From contig AP018180.1 in the NCBI GenBank assembly GCA_002368155.1, forward strand, positions 4,595,014 to 4,659,013: a DNA stretch of 64,000 nt, in the 5' to 3' direction. How positions within the stretch are numbered: position 1 is the stretch's first letter; each line of letters begins with the position of its first letter. The notes beneath the pieces are model-generated. The model ran no database searches and was not told where the DNA came from. It saw nothing but the letters and a program-made list of their open reading frames with translations. The position numbers and the translations under genes were made by a program. This document shows, piece after piece, positions 1 through 7,825 of the stretch. Origin of the DNA: Nostoc carneum NIES-2107 (GTDB taxonomy: Bacteria > Cyanobacteriota > Cyanobacteriia > Cyanobacteriales > Nostocaceae).

Positions 1-48
1 GGGGACTGGGGATTGGGGACTGGGGACTGGGGATTGGGGACTGGGGAG
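1..48. repeat. GGGGACT/GGGGATT short tandem repeat
   Basis: Seven-base units GGGGACT and GGGGATT run head to tail from the first base of the window. The same family recurs near 17765, 21622, 27455, 35861, 46512, 48656, 53806 and 54700, always between genes, on either strand. It is a typical heptamer STRR of filamentous cyanobacteria. No coding role is seen. Confidence 0.9.
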
Positions 49-73
49 CAAAGGAAGCAGGGGGGAAATTCTT

Positions 74-132
74 ATTACCAATTACCAATTACCAATTACC
101 AAATGACAAATGACAAATGACAAATGACAAAC
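74..132. repeat. TTACCAA / ATGACAA tandem repeats
   Basis: Several copies of a TTACCAA-type unit are followed by four copies of an AATGACA-type unit. Related arrays lie at 11354-11398, 11935-11978, 17876-17912 and 21700-21765, and they often adjoin the GGGGACT repeats, as here. Confidence 0.85.
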
Positions 133-141
133 GCCAAACCC

Positions 142-693
142 CTATACCAAAGGCTGATTTTCATCACAGCGGCGTGAGTATTGAAATTCTAGATTTTGCT
201 TTTCTCTACTTCCTTGATAGACAATAGGGCAAAATTTTGTGTTAGCGCTCATGCAATCCATGTGTGGTGTTTTTGCACACACTATTAATAACGCACCCAA
301 AATGAATAATAAGCCGCAAATTGCTGCTGTTTGAATTGAAGAAATTTCTAAGGCACCGTGAACAACTACTTCTCGCAGGACTGATACAATTGTGACTTCG
401 ACTGCGACACCAACAGCAATACTATGCTCTTGTAAATAAACCATGAGCAGCCGAAATAATTCTACCAAAATCAGGATAAATAGTATTTTTGCTGTCACTA
501 TTTTGTAGTCAAGTTGATGTGTAATTGCAATCAATATCCCCCACAATTGCAACAACATGACAGCAAATAAACCTAAACATAAAACTATAACAATTAAATC
601 TTGAAAAGCCTCCATGTTGCGAACAATGGCATGGCGATCAAACCAGCGATCGCAAAATAGAAATCGGCTTTTAACGCGCTTTTGCATATGCAT
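142..693 (-). CDS. PsiE-like phosphate-starvation membrane protein
   Basis: A 183-aa integral membrane protein. About four hydrophobic segments are visible (roughly residues 33-58, 65-85, 92-110, 122-140). Between them lies the pattern ELFRLLMVYLQEH followed by VEVTIVSVLREVVV, which is the recognisable core of the PsiE family (phosphate-starvation-inducible E). The molecular function of that family is not established. The C-terminal 45 residues are polar and look unstructured. The first ATG is used (MHMQKR); no clear Shine-Dalgarno sequence precedes it, so a start at a later Met (residue 27, MEAFQDL) is possible. It stands alone, facing away from the TPR gene upstream, with repeats on both sides. 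The family call is fairly sure, the role is not. Confidence 0.7.
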   Translation of the reverse strand: MHMQKRVKSRFLFCDRWFDRHAIVRNMEAFQDLIVIVLCLGLFAVMLLQLWGILIAITHQLDYKIVTAKILFILILVELFRLLMVYLQEHSIAVGVAVEVTIVSVLREVVVHGALEISSIQTAAICGLLFILGALLIVCAKTPHMDCMSANTKFCPIVYQGSREKQNLEFQYSRRCDENQPLV

Positions 694-1045
694 ACCATGA
701 CAATGGTGACAGATTGAGAATTACCAACTAGAATATCGATTCATTATTCGCTAACTTGTAGTGTAGACACCAGTTATCATTAGGCTGAAAACGCAATAAC
801 TAAGCTTTTACACATTTAAATTGTATATTTCGCGCTCAGGTAGTCAAAAGTCAAGGGTCAAAAGTCCAAGCTGCTTTTGACCCTTGACTCTTGACTCTTG
901 ACAGCCCTGACCACAGAATATTTGAGCTAGTTGCGTATCACCTTAAAAGTGCCTATCCTCGCAGAATTCTTTATTTTTAATTAAGCAATCGGTGTTCTAG
1001 TTCATCCGATAATTCTATTGTTGCTTACTATCTATCCTTCGCACC
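694..1045. other. Gene-free spacer with one palindromic repeat
   Basis: About 350 bp between two minus-strand genes. It holds the TCAAAAGTC-type palindrome at 839-905. I see no open frame with a plausible start and no other structure. Confidence 0.6.
839..905. repeat. TCAAAAGTC palindromic repeat
   Basis: Direct heptamers (TCAAAAG, TCAAGGG) are followed after a short spacer by their inverted copies (CTTTTGACCCTTGACTC). This gives a long potential hairpin. The right flank (ACAGCCCTGACCACAGAATATTTG...AGTTGCGTATCA) is shared in part with the copies at 2578-2690 and 9895-9970, so the dispersed unit is longer than the tandem core. Confidence 0.75.
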
Positions 1046-2332
1046 TTAGCGAGGTTGGTAATGAAAATTCTGTGCCTGTTGTAACAATTGCTGGGCATTT
1101 TTTCCCCATTGAGGATTGCCTTGAGCGTTATATAAATCTCTGGCATATTGAAATACTTGGGCGGCTTGTGCATATTGTCTTAATTGCATAAATGCTAAGC
1201 CCGCTCCATAATATGCGTTAGCATAATTTGAGTTAGCTGTGGCTGCTTTTCTGAAGGCTTCTAAGGCTTCTTGCCATTTACTTTGTTGAAACCAAATTGA
1301 ACCTAAATTGTAATGTGCTTCCGCATATTGGGGATTAACTCTCAATGCTTGGCGAAAGGCTTCTCTGGCTTGATCAACTTTGCCTTGTTGCAGATAAACT
1401 AATCCTAAATGGTAGGCTGGCTCTGGGGCATTTTGGCTATATTGCATCGCTTTTCTAAAAGCTGCGATCGCTCTTTCCCAATCTCGTTGCTGTTCTCGCA
1501 GCAATCCTAAGTTATAGTGAGCAAAACCAAGTTTAGAATCGAGTTCTACTGCGCGTTGTAAGTAATCATTTGCTAACTGCAAATTATTCCCTTCTAATAA
1601 GGCTCCGCCTAAATTGGCAAAAGCGGGCGCAAATTTGGGATCTGCTTGCGTTGCTTGATAAAATGCATCTGCTGCAGGTTGTAATTGTCCAGTCTGCCGT
1701 AATGCTAGCCCTAAATTGTAGTGGGCAGGGGCTAATTTGGGATCTAGCAGGACAGCTTTTTTAAAGGAAGCGATCGCATCTTGCACTCTCCCAGCTTGAA
1801 TTGCCTGTAAGCCTTGATTTAATAAGTCTACTGCTCCTTGGCTAGTAGTTTGTGCTAATAAATCCGGTGGGGTGATGGCGAAACTAGTGGAAAGATAGAT
1901 AGAACTACCCCAGAGCAAAGTTAAAGTTATTAATATACTTAGGCGGAAATTATAGAACGATTGCAGAGATTTACCATTAAAACAATATTTAAATAATTTT
2001 AGAGGTAATACCAATTTAATGTGAAGTTGCAAATATTTAGATCCCCCTAAATCCCCCTTAAAAAGGGGGACTTTGAGAGATTTTTCCGCTTCCCCCCCTT
2101 TTTCAAGGGGGGCTAGGGGGGATCGAATTCTATGCAGCCTCATAAACAATTGGTATAAGGCAGTAACCAACGGTCTATTTGCGCGAAATTCTGTGGATAT
2201 CATGCCCCTACTTGCTGAATTATTGATTTTTTGGTATTTCCTAAAATAGCAAAACATTTTATAGATTAACTTTTCTTGATTTTGTCTACACCACTGATGA
2301 CAACTGCTGTGTCTGTTAGTTTCATCTTTCAT
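1046..2332 (-). CDS. Secreted or membrane-anchored TPR protein
   Basis: The open frame codes 428 aa. Residues about 165-420 form roughly seven tetratricopeptide repeats (for example APAHYNLGLALRQTGQLQPA, AEAHYNLGSIWFQQSKWQEA), a protein-protein interaction scaffold. A hydrophobic segment at about residues 130-152 (LSILITLTLLWGSSIYLSTSFA) looks like a signal peptide or signal anchor, so the TPR part is probably periplasmic. The first 120 or so residues are doubtful: residues 68-100 are a translation of a palindromic MITE (2008-2156), with the give-away strings RSPLAPLEKGG and VPLFKGDLGG. The real start is probably an alternative codon shortly before the signal segment, near 1980-2020, but no ATG is available there. 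The longest frame is reported with that warning. It is divergent from the EF-G-like gene. Confidence 0.65.
   Translation of the reverse strand: MKDETNRHSSCHQWCRQNQEKLIYKMFCYFRKYQKINNSASRGMISTEFRANRPLVTALYQLFMRLHRIRSPLAPLEKGGEAEKSLKVPLFKGDLGGSKYLQLHIKLVLPLKLFKYCFNGKSLQSFYNFRLSILITLTLLWGSSIYLSTSFAITPPDLLAQTTSQGAVDLLNQGLQAIQAGRVQDAIASFKKAVLLDPKLAPAHYNLGLALRQTGQLQPAADAFYQATQADPKFAPAFANLGGALLEGNNLQLANDYLQRAVELDSKLGFAHYNLGLLREQQRDWERAIAAFRKAMQYSQNAPEPAYHLGLVYLQQGKVDQAREAFRQALRVNPQYAEAHYNLGSIWFQQSKWQEALEAFRKAATANSNYANAYYGAGLAFMQLRQYAQAAQVFQYARDLYNAQGNPQWGKNAQQLLQQAQNFHYQPR
2008..2156. mobile_element. MITE-like palindromic element with ATACCAATT ends
   Basis: The ends are the inverted pair ATACCAATT (2008-2016) and AATTGGTAT (2148-2156). 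The centre holds GATCCCCC...GGGGGATC arms and inner AAAAGGGGG/CCCCCCTTTTT arms. Related copies lie at 38682-38800 and 52234-52345; the latter shares the left end ACCAATTTAA-GTGAAGTTGCA. There is no transposase, so it would be a non-autonomous element. Confidence 0.75.
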
Positions 2333-2762
2333 CCTTTATCCTGAATAATTCCGCCTTTAGTTGATTTTTCTTTACAAAGATTCTTCTGATAGGGATTGAT
2401 TTTACAAAAGTTCAACTCTTGGTATTAAAGTTTGATTTAATTAACTTTTCTTTAGCTAAATCTTACAACAGGCTACAATTTTTCGTTGCAATGATTAAAG
2501 GGAGGATAATAACTGATTAAAGAGGAGATGATTCTCACTTAGGGATTTACGCAAGTGTCACATCTTTTTTGTTGAGGCTGTCAAAAGTCAACATTCAAAA
2601 GTCCAAAAAACATGAATTTTTGACCCTTGACCTTTGACTCTTGACTCTTGACTCTTAAACCACAAGATAGCTGTACCAGTTGCGTACTTAAAGAGAAACA
2701 TTTTCTATGCCTGAATACACAGGATAATGCGGTTAGTAGTGACTTACCGCAAGGGAGGTTTT
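2333..2762. other. Divergent intergenic region TPR / EF-G-like
   Basis: 430 bp that must hold the promoters of two divergent genes. A TCAAAAGTC-type palindrome occupies 2578-2660. The rest is AT-rich, without a motif I can name. Confidence 0.5.
2578..2660. repeat. TCAAAAGTC palindromic repeat
   Basis: Second copy of the dispersed palindrome: GTCAAAAGTCAACATTCAA on the left, then TTTTTGACCCTTGACC and several GACTCTT units on the right. The right flank again carries ACCACA...AGTTGCGTA, as at 839-960. Confidence 0.7.
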
Positions 2763-4823
2763 ATGAACGAAAAAGTAAAATCGGGTTCGCGGAATGTTGC
2801 AATTGTCGGCCCTTATTTAAGTGGAAAAACAACCTTATTAGAAAGTTTGTTATTTGTCACAGGGGCTATTTCCCGTAAAGGCAGTGTCAAGGATGGTAAC
2901 ACAGTTGGAGATAGTGCGAACGAATCGCGCGATCGCCACATGAGTGTAGAAATCAGCGCTGCTAGCACTGAATATAACGACTTGCGCTTTAACTTTCTGG
3001 ACTGTCCCGGAAGTGTTGAATTTGCCCAAGAAACTTATAATGCCTTAATGGGAGTCGATGCGGCAATTGTAGTTTGCGAACCCATCCGCGATCGCGTCCT
3101 CACCCTTGCTCCTCTATTTAAATTCCTAGACGATTGGGAAATTCCCCACATCGTCTTTGTTAATAAAATGGACAGGGCAAATATTCATGTTCTCGAAACA
3201 TTACACGCCCTCAAAGCCGTTTCCAGCCGTCCCCTAGTCGCGCATCAATATCCCATCATGCAAGGGGAACAGCTCACAGGCTTTATTGATATGGTGAGTG
3301 AACAAGCATATCAATATCATCCAGGCGCACCAGCTGACTTAATTCCCTTCCCCGACAACTTAAAAGAAGAAGAACATACTGCACGGGCAGAAATGCTCGA
3401 AGCTTTAGCGAATTTTGACGATCACTTATTGGAAGAACTTTTAGAAGATATTGAACCACCCCAAGAAGAAATCCTCAAGGATTTAAAAATGGAATTAGGG
3501 GCAGATTTAGTAGTCCCCGTTTTCTTTGGTGTGGCAGAACAAGATTATGGTGTGAGACCTTTATTAGAAGCTTTGGTTCGGGAAGCACCAGAACCAGAAA
3601 CTACAGCCGAACGTCGCTTAACTAAAGCCAGCAATAGCCCAATTGCCCAAGTATTAAAAACTTTCTACACTCCCCAAGGTGGCAAACTCTCCCTAGTCCG
3701 TGTTTGGCAAGGCAAATTAACCGATGGCATTGTTCTCAATGGCGTGCGTGCTGGTGGTCTTTATCGCTTAATGGGACAACAACAGCAGTCAGTTAACGAA
3801 GTTTTAGCTGGCGATATTGTGGCTGTGAGCCGTTTAGAAGGCATCAAAACCGGAGATATCCTGTCTCCAGATGCACAGTTAAAAGCAGATTTACCTCAAG
3901 CTGAACAGTTAGAACCCGTTTACGCCCTGGCGATTACTCCCGAAAAGCGCAACGATGAAGTAAAACTCAGCAGCGCCATCACCAAACTATTAGAAGAAGA
4001 TCCTTCTCTTAATTGGGAACAACATGGCGATACCCATGAAGTAATTCTGTGGGGACAAGGCGAAATTCATTTGCAAGTCGCCTTAGATAGACTGCGGCGG
4101 AAATATAACCTGCCAATGACTACCCATATGCCCCAAGTGCCTTACAAAGAAACCATCCGCAAACCTGTAGCAGCCGTTCATGGGCGCTATAAACACCAAA
4201 GCGGTGGACATGGGCAATTTGGTGATGTGTTCCTCGATATTCAGCCCCTACCCCGTGGTGAAGGCTTTAACTTCCGGGAAACCATTGTGGGCGGTGTCGT
4301 TCCCAGACAGTATATTCCGGGCGTAGAAATGGGCGTGCGGGAATTTCTAGCACATGGGCCTTTGGGCTTCCCAGTTGTGGATGTGGCGGTAACTCTAACC
4401 AATGGTTCCTACCACAACGTTGATAGTTCCGAACAAGCTTTTAAACAAGCTGCTAGGTTGGCAATGCAAACAGGAGTACCCCAAGCCCAACCTACCCTCC
4501 TAGAACCGATTTTGAAAGTGCAAGTAACCACACCTAGCGAATTTACCTCCAAAGCCCTGCAACTACTCAGTGGTAAACGGGGGCAAATCTTAGGTTACGA
4601 AGGCAGAAACGATTGGCAAGGTTGGGATAATATCTCAGCATACTTGCCCCAAGCAGAGATGCATGACTTTATTGTAGAACTGCGATCGCTCACTCTCGGC
4701 GTTGGTTCCTTCCACTGGGAATATGACCATTTGCAAGAAGTACCGGAAAAACTCGCTGAACGCGTACTGCAAAGCAATACCAATGGTCATGCTAATGGCA
4801 ACGGTAACGGTAACAGCAAATAA
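2763..4823 (+). CDS. EF-G-like translation-factor GTPase (divergent paralogue)
   Basis: 686 aa, with all the domains of elongation factor G. The GTPase domain shows G1 GPYLSGKT (16-23), switch II DCPG (80-83) and G4 NKMD (134-137). The later parts match EF-G domains II-V (for example GQGEIHLQVALDRL and the C-terminal PQAEMHDFIVELRSLTLGVGSF). The start at 2763 is chosen because GGGAGG sits five bases upstream; an earlier in-frame ATG at 2727 lacks one. Switch II reads DCPGSVEF instead of the usual DTPGHVDF, so the His that activates water in EF-G is Ser here, and switch I is RDRHMSVEIS. The protein is therefore probably one of the non-canonical cyanobacterial FusA paralogues rather than the housekeeping factor, and no ribosomal genes are nearby. 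The tail is a low-complexity Asn/Gly stretch. A terminator follows at 4855. Confidence 0.85.
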   Translation: MNEKVKSGSRNVAIVGPYLSGKTTLLESLLFVTGAISRKGSVKDGNTVGDSANESRDRHMSVEISAASTEYNDLRFNFLDCPGSVEFAQETYNALMGVDAAIVVCEPIRDRVLTLAPLFKFLDDWEIPHIVFVNKMDRANIHVLETLHALKAVSSRPLVAHQYPIMQGEQLTGFIDMVSEQAYQYHPGAPADLIPFPDNLKEEEHTARAEMLEALANFDDHLLEELLEDIEPPQEEILKDLKMELGADLVVPVFFGVAEQDYGVRPLLEALVREAPEPETTAERRLTKASNSPIAQVLKTFYTPQGGKLSLVRVWQGKLTDGIVLNGVRAGGLYRLMGQQQQSVNEVLAGDIVAVSRLEGIKTGDILSPDAQLKADLPQAEQLEPVYALAITPEKRNDEVKLSSAITKLLEEDPSLNWEQHGDTHEVILWGQGEIHLQVALDRLRRKYNLPMTTHMPQVPYKETIRKPVAAVHGRYKHQSGGHGQFGDVFLDIQPLPRGEGFNFRETIVGGVVPRQYIPGVEMGVREFLAHGPLGFPVVDVAVTLTNGSYHNVDSSEQAFKQAARLAMQTGVPQAQPTLLEPILKVQVTTPSEFTSKALQLLSGKRGQILGYEGRNDWQGWDNISAYLPQAEMHDFIVELRSLTLGVGSFHWEYDHLQEVPEKLAERVLQSNTNGHANGNGNGNSK

Positions 4824-4854
4824 TTTTGTCGGGATTTACAATTAATCTAAAATC

Positions 4855-4890
4855 ATCGCCCTGCACAATTAAGCGCAGGGCGATTTGTTT
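4855..4890 (+). terminator. Rho-independent terminator after the EF-G-like gene
   Basis: A perfect 10-bp stem ATCGCCCTGC (4855-4864) pairs with GCAGGGCGAT (4875-4884), with a 10-base loop, followed by TTGTTT. It lies between the convergent EF-G-like and DUF433 genes and may serve both. Confidence 0.7.
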
Positions 4891-4947
4891 ACAATAGAGC
4901 TTGCCTTTTTGTTTTCTTTAATCATCAGCGTATAAACGCACCATGAT

Positions 4948-5193
4948 TTAAGCAATCTCATTAGCAATAATGGCTGCTTCAATTTCTTCAGGATAAGCAT
5001 CTGCATAGCTCCAAGCATTAACTAAATCTGCTGCGCTTATATGGGGATAATCTTGCAAAATTTGAACTTCAGTAAGTCCCAGACGGTGTGCTTCAACTAA
5101 TAGCCAAACCGCAATCCGAGTACCAGCAATACAAGCTTCTCCACCACAAATGCCTGGTGTTTTAGTAATACATTTAGCTTTAATATGGCTCAT
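4948..5193 (-). CDS. DUF433 family protein (antitoxin-like)
   Basis: 81 aa. The sequence ITKTPGICGGEACIAGTRIAVW...LLVEAHRLGLTEVQILQDYPHISAADLVNAWSYA is the standard DUF433 pattern, a small winged-helix-like fold often found as the antitoxin partner of a DUF5615/PIN-like protein. No such partner is present here: downstream is only the convergent EF-G-like gene. Instead the start lies three bases after the stop of the large TPR gene, and its ribosome-binding site (AAGGA) lies in the last codons of that gene. The two are thus translationally coupled, and DUF433 is the third gene of an ATPase-TPR-DUF433 unit. The family is certain; the role here is inferred from position only. Confidence 0.85.
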   Translation of the reverse strand: MSHIKAKCITKTPGICGGEACIAGTRIAVWLLVEAHRLGLTEVQILQDYPHISAADLVNAWSYADAYPEEIEAAIIANEIA

Positions 5194-5196
5194 TAG

Positions 5197-7689
5197 CTAT
5201 CCTTGAATCAATGCTTGAAAGCGCTCATCATCACGAATGCTATCAAAATCAGAGTCAGTTTTTGCCATTTCTCGAATTTGGTGAGGACTGAGATTAATTG
5301 CTTGTTGCAGATTTTCTAATGCCTGCTCAATATTACCTTGAAGTACATAACAGCAAGCTTTACTGTAGTAAACATTATGTTTATTAGGTTCAATATCTAG
5401 TACTCTGTCGAAACTGGTAATAGCTTCTTGATAGCAATTCATTTTCATCAAAATAAAGCCTTTATTAGCCCAAGTTACATAATCATCAGGCATTAACTCA
5501 AGAGCTTTATTGCAACTTGCAAGCGCTTCTTCGTAGCGAGATAAGTAATACAGCGCAAAACCTCTGTTTGCCCATACTAATCTAAAGTCCGGTTTAAGTT
5601 CTAACGCTTGGTCGAAATTACTAAGAGCTTCTTCATAACGCTCTAAGTCATTTATACTCAAGACTTGCTTTTTACAGAGATTGTAAAGGTTATACCCAAT
5701 TTCTAACGCTTTTTCATAAACAACAGTAATACCTTCATAAGAATCTTTCTTCAATAGTAGATATCCACGGTTATTCCATATTTGATAATCATTAGGTTTG
5801 ATATCCAGTAATTTGTCAAAGCTAATTATAGCTTTTTCATAGTAACCTAAATTATAAAAAGCATAGCCCTGGTTTCCCCAAGCATCGTGGTAATCAGGTT
5901 TAATTTCCAAGGCTTTATCGTAGTTAGTGATCGCTTCTTCATAGCGTCCTAAATTCCCTAGAGCATTCCCTCGGTTGTTCCAAGCATCGTGGTAATCAGG
6001 TTTAATTTCCAAGGCTTTATCGTAAGATGCGATCGCTTCTTCATTGCATCCTAAATCATCTAGCGCAATCCCTCGGTTGTTCCAGGCTTCGTGGTAATCA
6101 GGTTTAATTTCCAAGGCTTTATCGTAGGATGCGATCGCTTCCTCATTCCGTCCTAAATCATCTAGCGCAATCCCCCGGTTGTACCAAGCTTGGTGATCAT
6201 CAGGTTCAATTTCCAAGGCTTTGTCATAGGATGCGATCGCTTCTTCATAACGTTCTAAATCATGTAGCACAGACCCTCGACTAAACCAAGCTTTTTGCTT
6301 ATCAGGTTTACATTCCAATGCTTTATCATAAGCGGTAATTGCTTCTGCATAGCGTCCTAAATTACGTAGTGCATACCCTCGGTTATACCAAGCCCAGTAG
6401 TAATCAGGTTGAAATTCCAGCGCCTTTTCGTAAGATAAAATTGCTTCTTCATAGCGTTCTAAATCACGTAGCACAGACCCCCGCTTGTACCAAGCTTTTT
6501 GCTTATCAGGTTGAAATTCCAGTGCCTTTTCGTAAGATAAAATTGCTTCTTCATTGCATCCTAAATTTCTGAGTGCATTCCCGCGATAATACCAAGCATC
6601 ATAGAAATCAGGTTTCAATTCTAGTGCCTTATCATATGAGATAATCGCTTCCTGATCGCGTTCTAAATTACTTAGTGCAACCCCCCGTAATAACCAAGTG
6701 TTTGGGAAATTAGGTTGAAGTTCTAGCGCTTTATCGAAGGAAGCAATCGCATCCTCATAGCGTCCCCAATGTCCTAGCGTATTGCCCCGATTATACCAAG
6801 CATCGTGATAATTAGATTGAAATTCCAGTGCCTTATCAAAGGACGCAATCGCTTCTTCATAACGTCCTAAATGCCGTAGTGCATTTCCCCTATTTTTCCA
6901 AGCTTTGTGACCATCAGGTTTTATTTCCAGTGCTTTGTCATAGGATGTGATCGCTTCTTTATAATCCTGTCCAGCAGAATGTAATTTCCCCAATTTAATC
7001 AATAAATCATATTGACGGTCAGGTGTTTGATGGTCTTCTGCTATTAGTTCCTGAATTGCTATGATTTGTTGAGTTCTTTCTTCTGGTGTTAGGGTAAGAT
7101 ATTTTTCATTATCTCCATCCTGCGTTATAAGTGATGACTGTTTTTCCAAAGTTTCTGAATCTATAGGAAATTCAAACAACCCAGAACGCCAGTCAAAAAA
7201 ATCAGGCGCACGTTGGATAAAATATTTAATTGCAAATATAGGTAGCAAGAACACAAAACAGATATTAAAGTTATCTTTAAATCGTTCTCTTTGTTGATTG
7301 AGGTTAATTAAAACAGGTGGTACACCTTTCCAACTATATGAATAAATATCTTTACTATTCCAACCCATTAAGCTTTTGCATTCTTCATATTCATAAAATG
7401 AATGCTCTAGTCCTGTAATCAACAGAATATTTATTCCTTCTTTATTATCTAAATTATCAATTATTTTATATAAATTATCGACAGCTTTATCAAGTCGTAA
7501 AACTTCAATATTTTTATGTAAAATATCTTTTTTTACTTTAGTAATTAACTCCTCACCTTCAGCCGGAGAGCAACGGACAAATAATAAGCCAAAACCTTCT
7601 GTAAAATTAAGAGTACGGACTAAGGCTTGATATTCTTCCTCTTCTTCTGTTGGTAAATCCTGATCCCAATCCGTCAGTTCTAATGCCAT
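5197..7689 (-). CDS. Large TPR protein with degenerate NTPase-like head
   Basis: 830 aa from the ATG at 7689 (MALELTDW). The longer frame to 7770 is rejected because its first codons are a translation of a palindromic repeat (7730-7762). Residues about 15-180 form a conserved cyanobacterial head: GFGLLFVRCSPAEGEELI where a P-loop would be expected but with no GK[ST], then NILLITGLEHSF, NLNQQRERF, CFVFLLP and RAPDFFDWRSGLFEF. I read it as an inactive STAND/AAA-like domain. From about residue 225 to the end there are some 16 TPR units of 34 residues, many nearly identical at protein and DNA level (YEEAIASYDKALEIKPDYH... type), which implies recent repeat expansion. It sits between a P-loop ATPase gene and a DUF433 gene on the same strand. 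It probably acts as a scaffold or sensor with that ATPase; this is inference. Confidence 0.8.
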   Translation of the reverse strand: MALELTDWDQDLPTEEEEEYQALVRTLNFTEGFGLLFVRCSPAEGEELITKVKKDILHKNIEVLRLDKAVDNLYKIIDNLDNKEGINILLITGLEHSFYEYEECKSLMGWNSKDIYSYSWKGVPPVLINLNQQRERFKDNFNICFVFLLPIFAIKYFIQRAPDFFDWRSGLFEFPIDSETLEKQSSLITQDGDNEKYLTLTPEERTQQIIAIQELIAEDHQTPDRQYDLLIKLGKLHSAGQDYKEAITSYDKALEIKPDGHKAWKNRGNALRHLGRYEEAIASFDKALEFQSNYHDAWYNRGNTLGHWGRYEDAIASFDKALELQPNFPNTWLLRGVALSNLERDQEAIISYDKALELKPDFYDAWYYRGNALRNLGCNEEAILSYEKALEFQPDKQKAWYKRGSVLRDLERYEEAILSYEKALEFQPDYYWAWYNRGYALRNLGRYAEAITAYDKALECKPDKQKAWFSRGSVLHDLERYEEAIASYDKALEIEPDDHQAWYNRGIALDDLGRNEEAIASYDKALEIKPDYHEAWNNRGIALDDLGCNEEAIASYDKALEIKPDYHDAWNNRGNALGNLGRYEEAITNYDKALEIKPDYHDAWGNQGYAFYNLGYYEKAIISFDKLLDIKPNDYQIWNNRGYLLLKKDSYEGITVVYEKALEIGYNLYNLCKKQVLSINDLERYEEALSNFDQALELKPDFRLVWANRGFALYYLSRYEEALASCNKALELMPDDYVTWANKGFILMKMNCYQEAITSFDRVLDIEPNKHNVYYSKACCYVLQGNIEQALENLQQAINLSPHQIREMAKTDSDFDSIRDDERFQALIQG

Positions 7690-7729
7690 AATCTTAGCTT
7701 TATAATGCCTTATAGGGTTACGAGAGGTC

Positions 7730-7762
7730 AGATATCCGACTTCTTGAAGAAGTCGGGTATCT
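7730..7762. repeat. Palindromic repeat just upstream of the TPR gene
   Basis: A 33-base inverted repeat with one mismatch: AGATATCCGACTTCTT pairs with AAGAAGTCGGGTATCT. This hairpin sequence is a common dispersed repeat in Nostocales. It lies 41 bp before the chosen start codon, in the leader of the TPR message, and could act as an attenuator or mRNA end between the ATPase and TPR genes. Confidence 0.75.
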
Positions 7763-7825
7763 TGCAGCAAGTACTAAGTTGTTGCATTTTGGTGAAAGTA
7801 TTGTTAATTTCACCTGTATTTATTT

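Noticed and set aside
4948-5193. DUF433/DUF5615 toxin-antitoxin pair
   Set aside because: Only the DUF433 half is present. The 125 bp to the convergent gene cannot hold the partner, so no complete pair is claimed.
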